Source of the DNA: Linderina pennispora
Taxonomy: Eukaryota > Kickxellomycota > Kickxellomycetes > Kickxellales > Kickxellaceae
Reading direction: 5' to 3'
Assembly: GCF_002104995.1 (NCBI RefSeq)
Contig: NW_024468263.1
Span: 372,001-436,000, forward strand
DNA: 64,000 nt
Shown here piece by piece: positions 1-10,580 of this stretch. Position 1 is the stretch's first letter, and the number at the start of each line of letters is the position of its first letter. The translations under genes and the position numbers were made by a program. The notes below the pieces were generated by a model. The model saw only the letters and a list, made by a program, of their open reading frames with translations. It searched no databases and was not told the origin of the DNA.

Positions 1-491
1 AGGTGATGACGACAGGAGCGACTCGTAGTGCATTCTGTAATCCAGGCATCGGCTAGGTCAGCAATCTTCTTCATGGAAGAGCCCGATAGTAACACAGACT
101 CCTTACAGACACTCTCCCCAGATGCGTGGCTGACTGCGCTGTCCATAGCTGCATTAACTGCAATTGAAGCTGATGTCGATGCCCCTTCTTCTGCTGTTGC
201 TGTTGCTTCGGTATCCATTTCTTCTGCTGTTTTTGCTACTGCTACTGGTTCGGAGGTTCTAATGGTGTCCTCGGCTCCAACGGCTGACCCTGGCTCCTCC
301 CACAGCTCCTGAGTAGCTGCTGAATCCATTGGTGCGTCGAGTACCTCTTTTCTGCATTTTGGCTTATACTGTGGGCAGTGCAGTGGACAACTATGCGTAC
401 ACTGTAGGTGGCATATGTCACCATCTTCACTGAGCGCTGTGTATATGCGGTGCAGTTCATCAACTATGCAGGAGAGAGAGCGGGGCAAAGC
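1..491 (-). CDS. Partial hypothetical protein running off the left edge
   Basis: The minus strand is open in one frame from base 491 to base 1, about 163 codons, after a TAA at 494-492. The first half is Cys/His-rich, with several Cys pairs before the first in-frame ATG at 329. The second half is acidic and rich in Ala, Thr, Ser and Glu. There is no ATG before 329, so either translation starts there or the upstream part is an exon entered by splicing. I recognise no domain. The opposite-strand frame at 28-312 looks like a low-complexity shadow. The neighbouring SINE-like repeat and broken transposon-type gene make a mobile-element origin possible. The gene continues outside the window. Confidence 0.33.
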
Positions 492-630
492 TTAGTTTTG
501 ATGTTTAAAGCGCTGTATACCCAGAAGTCATTGAGCTTTCTTTCTCCTACCTGGTCCTGCCAGGAGTCGAAATACCAGTGCACTGCAGGGAACACCATCA
601 CCAACATCCTCTATGGGTGATGGGTTGAAA

Positions 631-958
631 TCTTTATCTTTATCTTTATCTTTACCTTTACACAAGATTTTATAGTCCAAAAAGTGTCCGACCGTCCGCT
701 AGAACCTTTTAAATTGGTTAAAAGATAAAACTCGTAAACCTCAAAGCGAGTTTGAGTGACTTGTTCCGTAAACTCCTTTTTGATCTTGTGCGGCATCTGG
801 CCTCATCGGTGAAACCAGGGTGACAAGCTGCTATTGTAGTGGTCACAGGTCTCCACTGGATATCTCCATTGGTTCAGCGCAAGAGCTGCTCTCATTGTCG
901 GTCGACCTGATAACTTCCATGGCGTCATCATGGTGGTCATCACCAGCTGCGCAACACT
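631..958 (-). repeat. SINE-like dispersed repeat, copy 1
   Basis: Bases about 785-956 match bases about 23168-23342. The match includes an uninterrupted 43-base identity (864-906 against 23250-23292) flanked by diverged but alignable sequence. On the minus strand this copy ends in a simple GATAAA-type tandem repeat (about 631-655 on the plus strand). The second copy ends in poly(A). Tails of this kind are usual for short non-LTR retroelements. No coding capacity is visible. I could not find a convincing tRNA-type A/B box, so the SINE class is inference. Confidence 0.5.
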
Positions 959-1263
959 CTTAGGATATTTATTTATGAGCACTTATTGAATAAGGCCATA
1001 TAGCTCTTCTAGCGGTCATGCAATATTTGTAGGTTTATTTTATAAATTAATTTGTCTTATGAACATGCGTAAGCAGTAGCATTTGGGCCACAATGGACCC
1101 AGTCTGTATAGACTGATTCAAGAGACTGTATCAGTGCCAAGAGCCCCAAGAACCATGCAAGCCAGATCATTTTTAATAAAGAGTTCTTAATGCTATGCAT
1201 ACGCAATACAGCAAAACTGAACAGCATCATTTCTCTTCTTACTTTGCCTACCGAATTTCTCAA

Positions 1264-2241
1264 ATGAATATTACCCGCAGCATTACTGTCATAAAGACAT
1301 CACTTGGTGGTATTGGCTTCCGTGATTCTATGTTGCCCCGCCTAGAGCAATTTGTACACAGTGTCAATATCATCAAAGAGCATACATACATGCTTGCACG
1401 ATGGATACTACTCCATCAGCTAGCTGACGATGATGCATTTGCCTTCAGATTGTGATATATAAATAAATAAATAAAATGAAAGAATCCCTTTTTCACAAAT
1501 GTTGCAGGGTCAAAGACAGCCATATCTGCCGAGGATTTCGTCAACCGGAAGGACAAGTCAGAACTGTTAAGCGCAGATTTCGGTGATGTAGTTAGATACC
1601 ATATTTATGATTATCTATTGCATAATGGCGACATCGAGCTACATGGCATACGCGACATGAATCAGGTAGCGACATACGTGGACACCAAGCTGATGACAGC
1701 ATACAAGAACAAGAATATGTTGCACTATGGTACTTGCCTACAGCGGATTCTGGCCAAATTGATTGATATTCACAGCCACAAAAACACACTGCACAATACA
1801 ATGGGCAATATGTCCAAGGCTGAGTTCAATAGTGCATGTCAAGTGTGTATTTATACACCTGCACAGAAGCTCCGCCAGGCAGTTGCCTCTAGGTACCCTG
1901 ATCTCAGTGTGCTCACCCCACCGATGCTTGCAATCTACAACAAGCTGGCACCAGTCCTTAATGCCTATGATGCCAAGTACAGGCGGGCATATTCGTCCCG
2001 GCTCTTGAACCGCGATCTCGCAGCAGTTCTAAACTTCAGGCTCATTTTCCAGTCACTCTGTGATTCAGGCAGTATTCCTGAACGGTTCCGTCGCTTTACG
2101 GCCATTGCTGCCGATACTTCTGGCACCACCCCTGCAACAAAGAACCCGCGCAAGAGGCGTGCAGCAGCAGGCGGTTCTGTTGCCAGCAGCAGCGAGCCAG
2201 CGCTGAAGCGCCTACGCAGAACAGGCCATCAAGACAGGTGA
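1264..2241 (+). pseudogene. Broken transposon-type protein (possible TnpB/Fanzor-associated N-terminal region)
   Basis: Two coding blocks are visible: 1264-1451 (from an ATG) and 1508-2241, separated by a candidate 56-base intron ending in TTGCAG. Joined, the blocks would give about 300 residues. The first has a 'GGIGFR..LPRLEQFV' type segment. The second has a 'KLMTAYKNxxxxHYGTCL' segment and ends in a Lys/Arg-rich, nuclear-localisation-like tail. From memory this resembles the N-terminal half of transposon proteins common in zygomycetous fungi, which I associate with eukaryotic TnpB-like elements; I cannot verify that here. No RuvC or zinc-ribbon part follows. No acceptor keeps the reading frame, so the copy is probably decayed. 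A functional host gene with an undetected splice is the alternative. Confidence 0.35.
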
Positions 2242-3262
2242 TGTCCATGACCGCCATTGCACCAACAACCATCCGATACGTTCAAATGACCGGTTCGCCG
2301 TGATGCTTTTATCGACGTGTCAACCCATGCTGACTAGCAGCCGAGCTCGCATCGCGAGCAGAGTATTTCTAGTAAGAAGAATCAAGAAAAATATGACGAT
2401 GGCAAAAACACAACCACCAACGCCAGACTCGATGAGAGGTAAAAGAAAAAGTGCAAATATAAAGCGCAACAACGAATAAAGAATTTGGTAGAAAGAACCC
2501 TTATTGTTGGACCGACCATGGGTCGCTGCACTAGTGTGTGTGCGATACATAATACCAATGTGTATATTATAGCCTGTGAAGCGAAGAAGAGAGAGGTCGG
2601 GGGAGAGCTTTAGCCAGGATGCTAAACTACCCCTTTTGACAAGTCTTGGAATCTAATATCCCTGATGTTCTTTGCCCATCAACACGGAACGCTGCAGAAA
2701 AATGGACAATTTTTGTGATGAATGACCCAGGGTTGTCAAACTGCAAAGAGCTACTTTCACTACTTTCTTTGGCATGGGCGGACTCGAGACTCAACCTCAT
2801 CTGAATATTGGCATGAGGTTGTTTTTCTTGCAAAACAATGGATAAGCCCGAGTCACAGCCCTGCTCAGACAAGACGCCTGTGTGGTATGTCTGTACATCG
2901 TTTACGTTGTTAGATATGCTTCATTACAACAAAACAGGCGACCCACATAAACAAAGCCATGATCTGACCGGATTCCCATGGCATCGCTGCTTGTAGAGTG
3001 CAGGTACATAAAAGACACTGTTGTCAGGGACAATATGATGTTAGTTATATGAACACAGCTCACGACTATAGTTCGGCAAAGTGTGCTGCTAACACACTAT
3101 CTCTTGGTTGCATGTGCAAGGCGACAGTGCGATGTTGATTAGCCAATACGTGATCAGGTGTTGGGCTGAATAATATACAGAATTTATTGAATCATATATG
3201 TATCAACATTGCTGGCGTTGTTTACAGCTTTATGTACAGCTCGCCTCCTATTCAGCACTAGA
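2242..3262. other. Intergenic, no gene seen
   Basis: AT-rich sequence between the transposon-type relic and BRF1. Short frames here start at non-ATG codons or lack any recognisable composition. I see no repeat shared with the rest of the window. Confidence 0.5.
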
Positions 3263-4939
3263 ATGTTTAAGCCACACCCACCGAAACGCAGGCCAAAACC
3301 ACAGGAACCAGCATCTTGTGAAAGCAAACGACAGCGGACCAACAGGCAGTCCCCAGTATTAGAGGAAGCCACCCAGACTCGAAACCTACTCGCCTGCAGC
3401 GAATGCGGATCAGAAGAAATCATCGATAACGACAGCGAAACATACTGTGGAGAGTGCGGCACAGTAATAGATGACCTGCTGCTGACTGCTGACTACTCGT
3501 ATGAAGCTACCGGCGAGCAGATCAGTCGAGGAAATTATGTATTTCTTCCGCGAGTCATTGGCGATAGCGGTGAAGCCAAAGACCGACTGAGCAAGTATAT
3601 CAACAAGGTCAACATGTCGTTAGTGCGCGGACGCATTGCCCAATTGTCAGCACTGCTCGGCTTGCCTGGTCTGGAGGACCGTGCCAAGCATCTGTTTGAG
3701 GATACAGCGGCCATTCTGGCGAACAGGGCGGAGAGCAGGATATTTGGGAAATTCGGCCATGTTTATGCAGCAGCATGTGTGTATATTGCGGGCGTAGAAG
3801 ACGGCCGGCCGTTGACGCTAGTTGATTTGGCAGCCCATGCACACCTGAGCGTTTATGTGATCGGCCGGGCAGTGAAGCAAGTGTGTACGATGCTAAAGCT
3901 AGCACTGAGTTTGAAAGACCCGCTGCTGCTGATTGAGCGAACGGCCAATCGGCTGTTTGGCCAAGTCATTCACTCTGGTGCCAATCCCGACACCCTGCGC
4001 ACTCTCGAGGCACAGATTTCTGTCAACTACAAGGTGGCCAAGGAGTTTCCTCGCGCTATAGTGGAATTCCTTTCCACACACGGGCAGCTGCGACCCAAGA
4101 TTATCGAGATATCGGGCCAGGTCATGAATTTTGCTCGATCATGTTCGCTGGATACGGGATGCAACCCAGCAGCTATTGCTAGTGCTGCGGTAGTGATCGG
4201 TGTTGAGCATGCGTACCTGACGGACGATGAAACTGAGGTACCAGATTTGAAACGTGCCCAGCGCGACGTAATCAGCAAGCTGCTGGCAGCTACCAGCGGA
4301 GGCAGCCACCACACAACTAGCAAGCATGTCCTAGCCATTCAGCGGTCGCTAGTCCCGGCCAGCCAAACGGTGCCATGGTTGGGCGACCTGAAAATTACTA
4401 CCGATACAGCTGCACTGCATGTTGCCGACATCGTGTCATGCTTCCAGAGAGCACAGGCGTGGGTGTTTTCTACAGCCAATGTAAACGGAGATGAGCGACA
4501 AGATTTTTCACTGGTCGCTGCAGATATGAGGCCAGCGACCAACGCTGGAGATGAAAGCGACGATAGCAGGCGTCTATCAGGGCCACCACTCGAGTTGGAT
4601 AAATTAATCGCCGAAATGCGAAAGGCGCCTTCATTTAAACGTGCCGAGCAAACGCGCAATAAACGCGAAGCAGTGCTGGGTGCCCTGGGCGATAATGCTG
4701 AACTTCCAGGCAGCATTTCTGCTGAGGACTTTGCCATTGCTAGTCTTGCTAGGCAAGGAATTAATCGTGAAGCACTGCTGTCATTGCCTTTGTCCACATT
4801 GGAGTTGCTATCGTCCTCGATTCAGCGACAGGCAGATATTGGTGGGCAGGCACTCGATTCTGTGGATGTTGGGCCGAACGATATGCCCGATGAAGAGCTG
4901 TGCCTATATCTAAAATCCCACGATAAGGAGCAGCCGTAG
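3263..4939 (+). CDS. BRF1: TFIIIB subunit BRF1-like (TFIIB-related factor)
   Basis: A 558-residue protein with a TFIIB-type zinc ribbon near the N-terminus (CxxC pairs at residues 45/48 and 62/65), followed by two cyclin-fold repeats (about 100-290). Near the C-terminus an acidic 'DEELxLYL' block resembles the 'D-E-I/L-x-x-YL' segment that follows the cyclin folds in BRF1. BRF1 recruits RNA polymerase III to tRNA and 5S genes with TBP and BDP1. The ATG at 3263 is used because the longer open frame upstream starts only at TTG. Oddity: the protein stops just after that block, so the long C-terminal TBP-binding part of yeast or human BRF1 is not seen. An unseen 3' exon, a truncated paralogue, or another TFIIB-family factor are the alternatives. 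Confidence 0.75.
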   Translation: MFKPHPPKRRPKPQEPASCESKRQRTNRQSPVLEEATQTRNLLACSECGSEEIIDNDSETYCGECGTVIDDLLLTADYSYEATGEQISRGNYVFLPRVIGDSGEAKDRLSKYINKVNMSLVRGRIAQLSALLGLPGLEDRAKHLFEDTAAILANRAESRIFGKFGHVYAAACVYIAGVEDGRPLTLVDLAAHAHLSVYVIGRAVKQVCTMLKLALSLKDPLLLIERTANRLFGQVIHSGANPDTLRTLEAQISVNYKVAKEFPRAIVEFLSTHGQLRPKIIEISGQVMNFARSCSLDTGCNPAAIASAAVVIGVEHAYLTDDETEVPDLKRAQRDVISKLLAATSGGSHHTTSKHVLAIQRSLVPASQTVPWLGDLKITTDTAALHVADIVSCFQRAQAWVFSTANVNGDERQDFSLVAADMRPATNAGDESDDSRRLSGPPLELDKLIAEMRKAPSFKRAEQTRNKREAVLGALGDNAELPGSISAEDFAIASLARQGINREALLSLPLSTLELLSSSIQRQADIGGQALDSVDVGPNDMPDEELCLYLKSHDKEQP

Positions 4940-5333
4940 ACATTGGTAAATCGCTTCGTGCACTTTTCAGCAGCCATATTGATACTACGTTTTCCAAACC
5001 CTTGATGCTTGTCGCTCATATATAGGCGTAGGCTGGATTAATTGAGGTGAAACAACCTCAACTACTTCACCCAAGGATAGTGGCCCCATTGATTTGTGTA
5101 TTGGACCTTGCACAGTGAAATGAATTCTCAATAGCACAGTCACAAACGAACAAATATATATAACTCTATTCAGCATGTAATCACAGTCGAGTGGTGGTCA
5201 TTGTAGCAGCTTTTCATAGCAACGGTACTGTAATATAAAGCCAGCAACCACCCTAGCAACAGTGACCATATTAACTGACTCCTTCATCAATCTCTGCTTC
5301 CACCAGCACTCTGCCATACGCAGTACATTCCAA
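4940..5333. other. Intergenic, promoter of the small secreted protein
   Basis: About 390 bases. A TATA-like 'TAATATAAAG' stretch lies near 5230-5240, roughly 95 bases before the ATG at 5334. No other structure was seen. Confidence 0.4.
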
Positions 5334-5606
5334 ATGAGATTCCCAGTCTACTTCTTCTTCGTTGCCGTTGCATTCTTTGGCGTTGTCGCTCAGGCCATAC
5401 CAGCCACTCCTAGTGCCCTGCCGCCATCACAGAGTCGGGCCAGGGTTACTATCGGGCAGGTCGTATCGGAGTTTGTCATTGGTATGGCACAGGTCCTGGA
5501 AGCGACTATTGAAGATTATTTGCCTCCTTTTCTAGTCAACATGTTCGACCCAGGATATTATGGACCAGCACAGCCGACAACCCTCGCTGCTCCATCTCCT
5601 CATTAA
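5334..5606 (+). CDS. Small secreted hypothetical protein
   Basis: A 90-residue protein that starts with a clear signal peptide (hydrophobic residues about 4-20, ending Ala-Gln-Ala). A Pro/Ser-rich stretch and an amphipathic middle follow, and it ends in a Pro/Thr/Ala tail. It has no cysteine in the mature part and no recognised domain. The ATG at 5334 is preferred over the upstream in-frame ATG at 5262 because it places the signal peptide at the very N-terminus. It lies between BRF1 and ZW10 on the same strand. Function unknown. Confidence 0.6.
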   Translation: MRFPVYFFFVAVAFFGVVAQAIPATPSALPPSQSRARVTIGQVVSEFVIGMAQVLEATIEDYLPPFLVNMFDPGYYGPAQPTTLAAPSPH

Positions 5607-5835
5607 AACCACTAAACTCTAGATACCGGGTGACAGCGAGGGTGCAAGTGGGGGCGCTTAGGCTACTTCCATGTCGAAGCAGACAGCGATATGTGATCAA
5701 GAAAAGCAGCTCGGCTCATCGAGAAAACGAGGGTGGCACTTGATGAGCTGGCACGCTCAGTTTCGTTTTTGCACTCTCTTCGCTTCGAGCTTTCTCTTCC
5801 TGCCTCATAAAATACACTTCTTGCCAACCACTTCA

Positions 5836-8205
5836 ATGGACGCATTTGTCGCGCATCTAGTACATAATGGCGAGCAGACGAGCGGCACGGACCAGCAGCT
5901 GCTGGCAGGAGCTATAAGTCTAGAAACGGCACAGCAGCTAGCCAAGACCCTGTCGTCGCGGTTGGATTCGGGCAAAGAGAAAATTCGTGCGCATTTGCAC
6001 CAAAATTACGACACATACCTGAAGACAGTCACTGAAGCTAGTGAGACGCAAGCAAAGGTCTCTGAGCTGCTCTGCGGCATCGATGAGCTGGAACTAAGCT
6101 TTGGCGACGAGGAAACTGGAATCCGTACGCGCCTGCTCGGGGCCATCGACAAGCAGACACGGGCTGAGCAGCAGCTCAACGAGAACCAGACAGTGCTGGA
6201 GTGCCTGCGCGCATTGGCAAGCATCAATGGGCATGTACACATACTGGACTCGCTGATAAAAAGCAACGACTATCTGGAGGCAGCCCGGGTAATTAAGGAG
6301 ATTGGACATATGCTGGACGAGACAGAGGCCATAGAAGGGACAAGGATCAAGAATGCGCTGTTGGAGAGGGTGGAGCTAGCGCAGCTTAATGTCAGAGAAA
6401 ATGCGTTTAAGGCTGCACGCAAACTGTTGGAGATCAGCGTCGACAAAGAAAGTGCTGCGATTCGGGTCTCTGGAATCGACGGACGGGAACCCGGAGACCT
6501 AGTGAAGGGTTTGTTTGGTGCTTTGGAGATATTAGATGCAGCTAGCGAGCTGCGTGAAGCTATCGGAGAACACTTTATCAAGTCATTTGTGCGGCCAGTT
6601 CTTTCGGTGCAGTCGGCATCGGTAGCAGACAGCAGCCACAGCGAGCTGCCAGAAGCAGCCTTTGTCGCTGACCTCGATGACACAGGCAAAAAGAGTTCGA
6701 CAGCAGCGGAGCTCTGTGGTGTAGTGACCGGAGCGATATCTTTCATCAACAAGGCATTCGGGGTCGACAGTAACCTGGCACTGTGGGACAACCAGTGCGG
6801 CATCGATATCTGCAGCCTTGTGATTGAGCGGTGCTTCCTCAATACCATTCCTACCAAGCGGTGTGACTTGGCACAGTTCAGCACTGTCACCGACTCGTTG
6901 GTAGGATCTGAGAAGCAGCTTGCTGAGCTGAGACTGCTGGGTGACGAAAGCCGCCCGATATCTTTGGCAGTGGGCCGGCTTGATGAGATATATGCAACTC
7001 GGCGCTGCGGCGCGGCGCTAGAGCTGGCACGGACTCTGGCAGAGAGTTCCAAATTCGCCATCCACGAGCTGAGCCAGCACGAGATTTGGTCTGCAGACTT
7101 TGTCCAGGCGCTAGTCGATGATTCTGACTGCGAAGTTGCACCGCGGCTTGCTGATGCGGCAGGCAAGATTGGCTCTGGGCATGTGTTCCCAAAGTGCACA
7201 ATCTCTCAGACCATGAGCCAGCTGGTTGCAGAGGCCTACAGGCTTGTGAACGAGGCAGCCCAGACCCGGCCAATGGCTGACGCAGCTGTAGTGCAGTACT
7301 GTTTGGCAGCCTGCAACCTATTCGATCTGTATCGCCTGCTCTACCCTGTCCTTCATCGGGCTGAGCTATCGAAGATCCCCTCATTGGCGTGGCAGTTTTT
7401 CAGCGACTGCATGTACGCGTCGCACCACGCGCGGATCCTACAGCGCTTTACAAAAGAGCTGTTCGGTGATAGTGTCGGTGATGTGCTGCCGCTGTGGCAG
7501 ACTACGTCCACCCTGTACTTTGACGTCGGCAACGCGCAGATTTCGGCGCTAGTGCAGCGTGAGACAAAGGAGATCCGGTCGATGGTGGATGCCAACAAAG
7601 ACGGGTTCTTGAATGCCTCGGATGAGCTGCAGAAAGGAAAACTCGAGAGAATGGCTAAGCAGGTCAGGCTAGTCGTCACACAGCTTGCCAAGGGCATGCG
7701 GCCGCCAGTGACCACGCCTCACATATTCTACAGCACACTTGGCCGTTTTGTTGATGCTGCTTTTGGCGAGATTATCGACAACATTGTCGATATTCGTGAT
7801 ATCGGAGTCGACGACTCGCAGGTGCTCAGCGACCATTGCCGCACAATCTATGCTCTGACAGGCCTGTTCCAGCTTGATTCCACGGTCCTGAGCCAGTATG
7901 CCGACATTGCTAAATCCGAGGCGCCAGCAGAGCATGACGAGCTGCTTGATTCTGACGATGAGGCGGACGATCCGGTGGACGGCAGCTCGAGCAGCGCCAA
8001 GATTGCGCTAGAGCACTGCATGCTGGGCAACAAACTGCTGCAGCTAGCAGATATTCTGCTTATCTCGCGCGCTGACATTCTCGCGCGGCGGCGAGCCGGG
8101 CTGCTGGCGCAGTTCGCCGTTGACGACCTGGTGAATCTGATCCGCGCCCTGTTTTCGGAAACGCCCGAGCGCGCCCAGGATATCGAGGCCATCAGGAACA
8201 TGTAG
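5836..8205 (+). CDS. ZW10: ZW10-like tethering/kinetochore protein
   Basis: A 789-residue protein from the ATG at 5836; an upstream in-frame ATG would add 55 residues with no family resemblance. The N-terminal third is predicted coiled coil, with Glu/Gln/Leu-rich helices around residues 30-150. The last 30 residues carry the 'LIRALFxxTxxR' type ending typical of ZW10. Length fits ZW10 (about 780). The protein belongs to the Dsl1/NRZ complex that tethers Golgi-derived vesicles at the ER; in animals it also acts in the kinetochore RZZ complex. A Ser/Asp/Glu-rich acidic insert lies near residues 695-720. The gene has no intron. It converges on the BAR-domain gene with 80 bases between stop codons. 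Confidence 0.85.
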   Translation: MDAFVAHLVHNGEQTSGTDQQLLAGAISLETAQQLAKTLSSRLDSGKEKIRAHLHQNYDTYLKTVTEASETQAKVSELLCGIDELELSFGDEETGIRTRLLGAIDKQTRAEQQLNENQTVLECLRALASINGHVHILDSLIKSNDYLEAARVIKEIGHMLDETEAIEGTRIKNALLERVELAQLNVRENAFKAARKLLEISVDKESAAIRVSGIDGREPGDLVKGLFGALEILDAASELREAIGEHFIKSFVRPVLSVQSASVADSSHSELPEAAFVADLDDTGKKSSTAAELCGVVTGAISFINKAFGVDSNLALWDNQCGIDICSLVIERCFLNTIPTKRCDLAQFSTVTDSLVGSEKQLAELRLLGDESRPISLAVGRLDEIYATRRCGAALELARTLAESSKFAIHELSQHEIWSADFVQALVDDSDCEVAPRLADAAGKIGSGHVFPKCTISQTMSQLVAEAYRLVNEAAQTRPMADAAVVQYCLAACNLFDLYRLLYPVLHRAELSKIPSLAWQFFSDCMYASHHARILQRFTKELFGDSVGDVLPLWQTTSTLYFDVGNAQISALVQRETKEIRSMVDANKDGFLNASDELQKGKLERMAKQVRLVVTQLAKGMRPPVTTPHIFYSTLGRFVDAAFGEIIDNIVDIRDIGVDDSQVLSDHCRTIYALTGLFQLDSTVLSQYADIAKSEAPAEHDELLDSDDEADDPVDGSSSSAKIALEHCMLGNKLLQLADILLISRADILARRRAGLLAQFAVDDLVNLIRALFSETPERAQDIEAIRNM

Positions 8206-8285
8206 AAGGTATCGATAGAGATTGAATTACGTACGAAACAAATCGAGGCATAAGCAAGCTAGTGTGTGGTTGAGATAAAGTATGT

Positions 8286-9405
8286 TTACTTGTTCTCGTG
8301 GCGATAGAGCGCCTCCTGGGTGACCTGGATCTCGTCAATCTCGGGCGCCAGGTCGCTGAGCAGCGAGGCTGCGGCCTTGTGGTACTCCAGCTGCGCGTTC
8401 ACCAGTTCCGACAGGTAGCGCAGGGGCTCAGGCGACCCGACCACCGCCCGCATCAGGTTCATGGCTTCCTCAACGATGGTCACGAAGCGGTCCTCGGCGG
8501 ATTCGACATCTCTGCGAGCCTACTCAAGTGCACACGTGGTTGATATGAGTACGCAGCTCAAGCATGGCGGGAAACGGCACAATACACCAGGACATGCTAC
8601 TTACCGCATCAGCCCGGCTAGGCACGGAGTTCTTGAACGTCGATTTTGCAGCGTCCAGAGTCAGGCGGGCAGCCTGCACCTCCTTGCGCGCGTTCTACAT
8701 AAAATGATGAGGAAAAACATAAGCATATGACGAAGCCTACAGCAGCACGAGACCTCATCACTGGACCACAAACTCACCTGCGCCAAGGCAATGCTCGACT
8801 CGATAGTGGCCATCATAGGCGCAACAAACTTGTCCTGGATCGTCTTGTCCTGGGCCAGCTTCCCGTCGCCAACCTTCTCTTCAATCGAGCCGAACTTGAA
8901 CAGCGCTGCGCCCAGAGGCTCCTCCAGACCAACCTTCTCCGACACCTCCAGGGCCGTGCGCGCCATCGCATGCTGGTGCGTGTTGGGCGTCTGGTCCTCC
9001 TTCTTTGCCGCCGCCGCCGCTACGCTCTCAGCGTCATTCTTGGCGCCAATCTTCACAGTCAGGTTCGCCAGCTGGTTCTGCAGAGTCTGCACGTCGTAGT
9101 GCGTGGGCGCGGCAGTGTAGGATTTGGCCAGCTTTACGAGCGACTGCGTCGCATGGCGCACAGCCTCGTAGCGCTGCTCCAGCTGGACATAGTCGTTGGG
9201 CAGGCTGGTGACCTCGGCGTTGTTGGCCAGCTTCTCAGTCGCAAGCTACAGAGGGGTGTTTAGCCACAGGCGTGAGGACCGTTGCTGGGCCTGGGGGTCT
9301 ACCGGAACTTACCTGCTTGTACTGCGTGAAGCTCTTGCCAACCTTGTCGGCGAACGGCGTCCAGTTGGTGCTGACCGACTGCGTGAACTTGTTGAACGAC
9401 TCCAT
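8286..9405 (-). CDS. BAR-domain protein, Gvp36-like, four exons
   Basis: Four exons can be joined in phase: 9313-9405, 8778-9245, 8605-8694 and 8286-8519. The introns are 67, 83 and 85 bases and each has GT..AG ends (GTAAGT, GTGAGT, GTAAGT donors). The product is about 294 residues, almost entirely helical and charged, starting 'MESFNKF'. It carries the Gln/Glu/Lys heptads of a BAR domain and no SH3 domain. It resembles the Gvp36-type BAR family of membrane-curving proteins at the Golgi and endosomes. The short 5' exon follows a start codon 239 bases from the divergent HSK3 gene, which suggests a shared promoter. This is the most intron-rich gene I could resolve here. The exact BAR subfamily is less certain than the fold. 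Confidence 0.8.
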
Positions 9406-9644
9406 TGTGCTGGAAATTGATTTGAAGTAATTGCTGAGGAAAAGAGTGGAGAATGGCCAAGATTGCTCGCAAGCTTTGACAATAAGCTGAAGAATTATGC
9501 AGTCGACATCACTGCCTCACTTCTGTGCAACGTGGAATGGTGCCATAACCACCGACTGGCATTGAAAAACGCCTGCGGCTCGCAGTCGAGGGACCGGCTT
9601 TTGTGAGCCGGCTCTCCATATACCGCTTATTTTTATTCCCAAGA

Positions 9645-9869
9645 ATGGACTCACAGAACGAACAGCGCCGCGAGTTCCTGTACAGCAACCTGAGCAAGCA
9701 GCTGGCCCGACTCAACACAAACTTTGAGGCGCTGAACAAGAACATCTCGACCATGCGCAACCAGGCAGAGCTGACGCAGCGGCTGACCGTTTCTCAGGCG
9801 GCGATGTTCATGGGCGCCAAAGATGTATTTATCCAGGCACCTGCGAGCAGCTCCCCCGAGAACCAGTGA
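9645..9869 (+). CDS. HSK3: DASH/Dam1 complex subunit Hsk3
   Basis: A 74-residue protein. The first 55 residues form one heptad-rich helix with repeated Leu/Asn/Gln ('QLARLNTNFEALNKNI'), followed by a Gly/Ala/Phe-containing end ('FMGAAK-like'). Length and layout match Hsk3, one of the smallest subunits of the ten-protein DASH/Dam1 ring that couples kinetochores to microtubule plus ends in fungi. The ATG at 9645 is chosen because the 14 residues added by the longer frame are hydrophobic and not family-like. It is transcribed divergently from the BAR-domain gene. A generic short coiled-coil protein is the main alternative. Confidence 0.72.
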   Translation: MDSQNEQRREFLYSNLSKQLARLNTNFEALNKNISTMRNQAELTQRLTVSQAAMFMGAKDVFIQAPASSSPENQ

Positions 9870-10580
9870 GCTTAGCCACTCATATATGTATCTGTTAATA
9901 TATCCCTTCCATTCTTGAACCGCCCACTGCAGTTGGGCATTAGGGCTCTGCTGCTGTGGATCGCAGAAACGGAATGGCCAGTAGCAGGAGCCCCAAGGGG
10001 ACCTACTGGGTGTTGGCCATGGCCCCAGATTTGGCCATGGAGCCGTAAGCGCTACTGCGCCAAAGAGTGTCTGGGGGATTAAGGTTATTTGAATCAACTA
10101 ATTGTCCACTGGCGCGCCACGGCTGGAACCAGGCAAGGGCAGTGACTCGATGCCATTGGCTGCAATTGTTTACGCAAAACAGCCAGCATTGATCTCTTCC
10201 ATGGCTACCCAAGGGCTGATCAATGGCCTTTGGGCACTCGAGCCAAGCGGTTCCGTAAACAAGGCATCGGAGGTGGCTCATGTCTGTCTCGTAGCCTGGA
10301 CTTTTCCTCCCTCCCTTCCTCTCCCTCTCTGTGCTCTCTATCCTTTTATCCCCACTCCCAGCTACTCTCAATTCAGCAGAAAAATATTTCCTTTGGGTCT
10401 TTTCAATTTACATGCTCGATTTGCCTCTTTCCAGCTAGTCTCTCTTGTCTCTTCCTTATTGTTTCTTGTTTACTTCTAGCCTAGACTTCCCGACATACTG
10501 GCGTGTGGGGTGCACGTTTGAAATTTGCTTAAATCACATTATTATTATCTTCACACACATACATCGCATCGTTCGCACCA
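9870..10580. other. Intergenic, long pyrimidine-rich leader of cyclin B
   Basis: About 710 bases without a credible gene. Bases about 10300-10480 are strongly C/T-rich, a pattern also seen upstream of other genes here and typical of fungal transcription start regions or leaders. Confidence 0.45.

Noticed and set aside
28-312. 94-codon plus-strand frame at the left edge
   Set aside because: Ala/Ser/Val shadow of the acidic minus-strand frame, which has the more protein-like composition.
6270-7199. 309-codon frame opposite ZW10
   Set aside because: Ser/Ala/Arg-rich shadow of a well-supported gene on the other strand.
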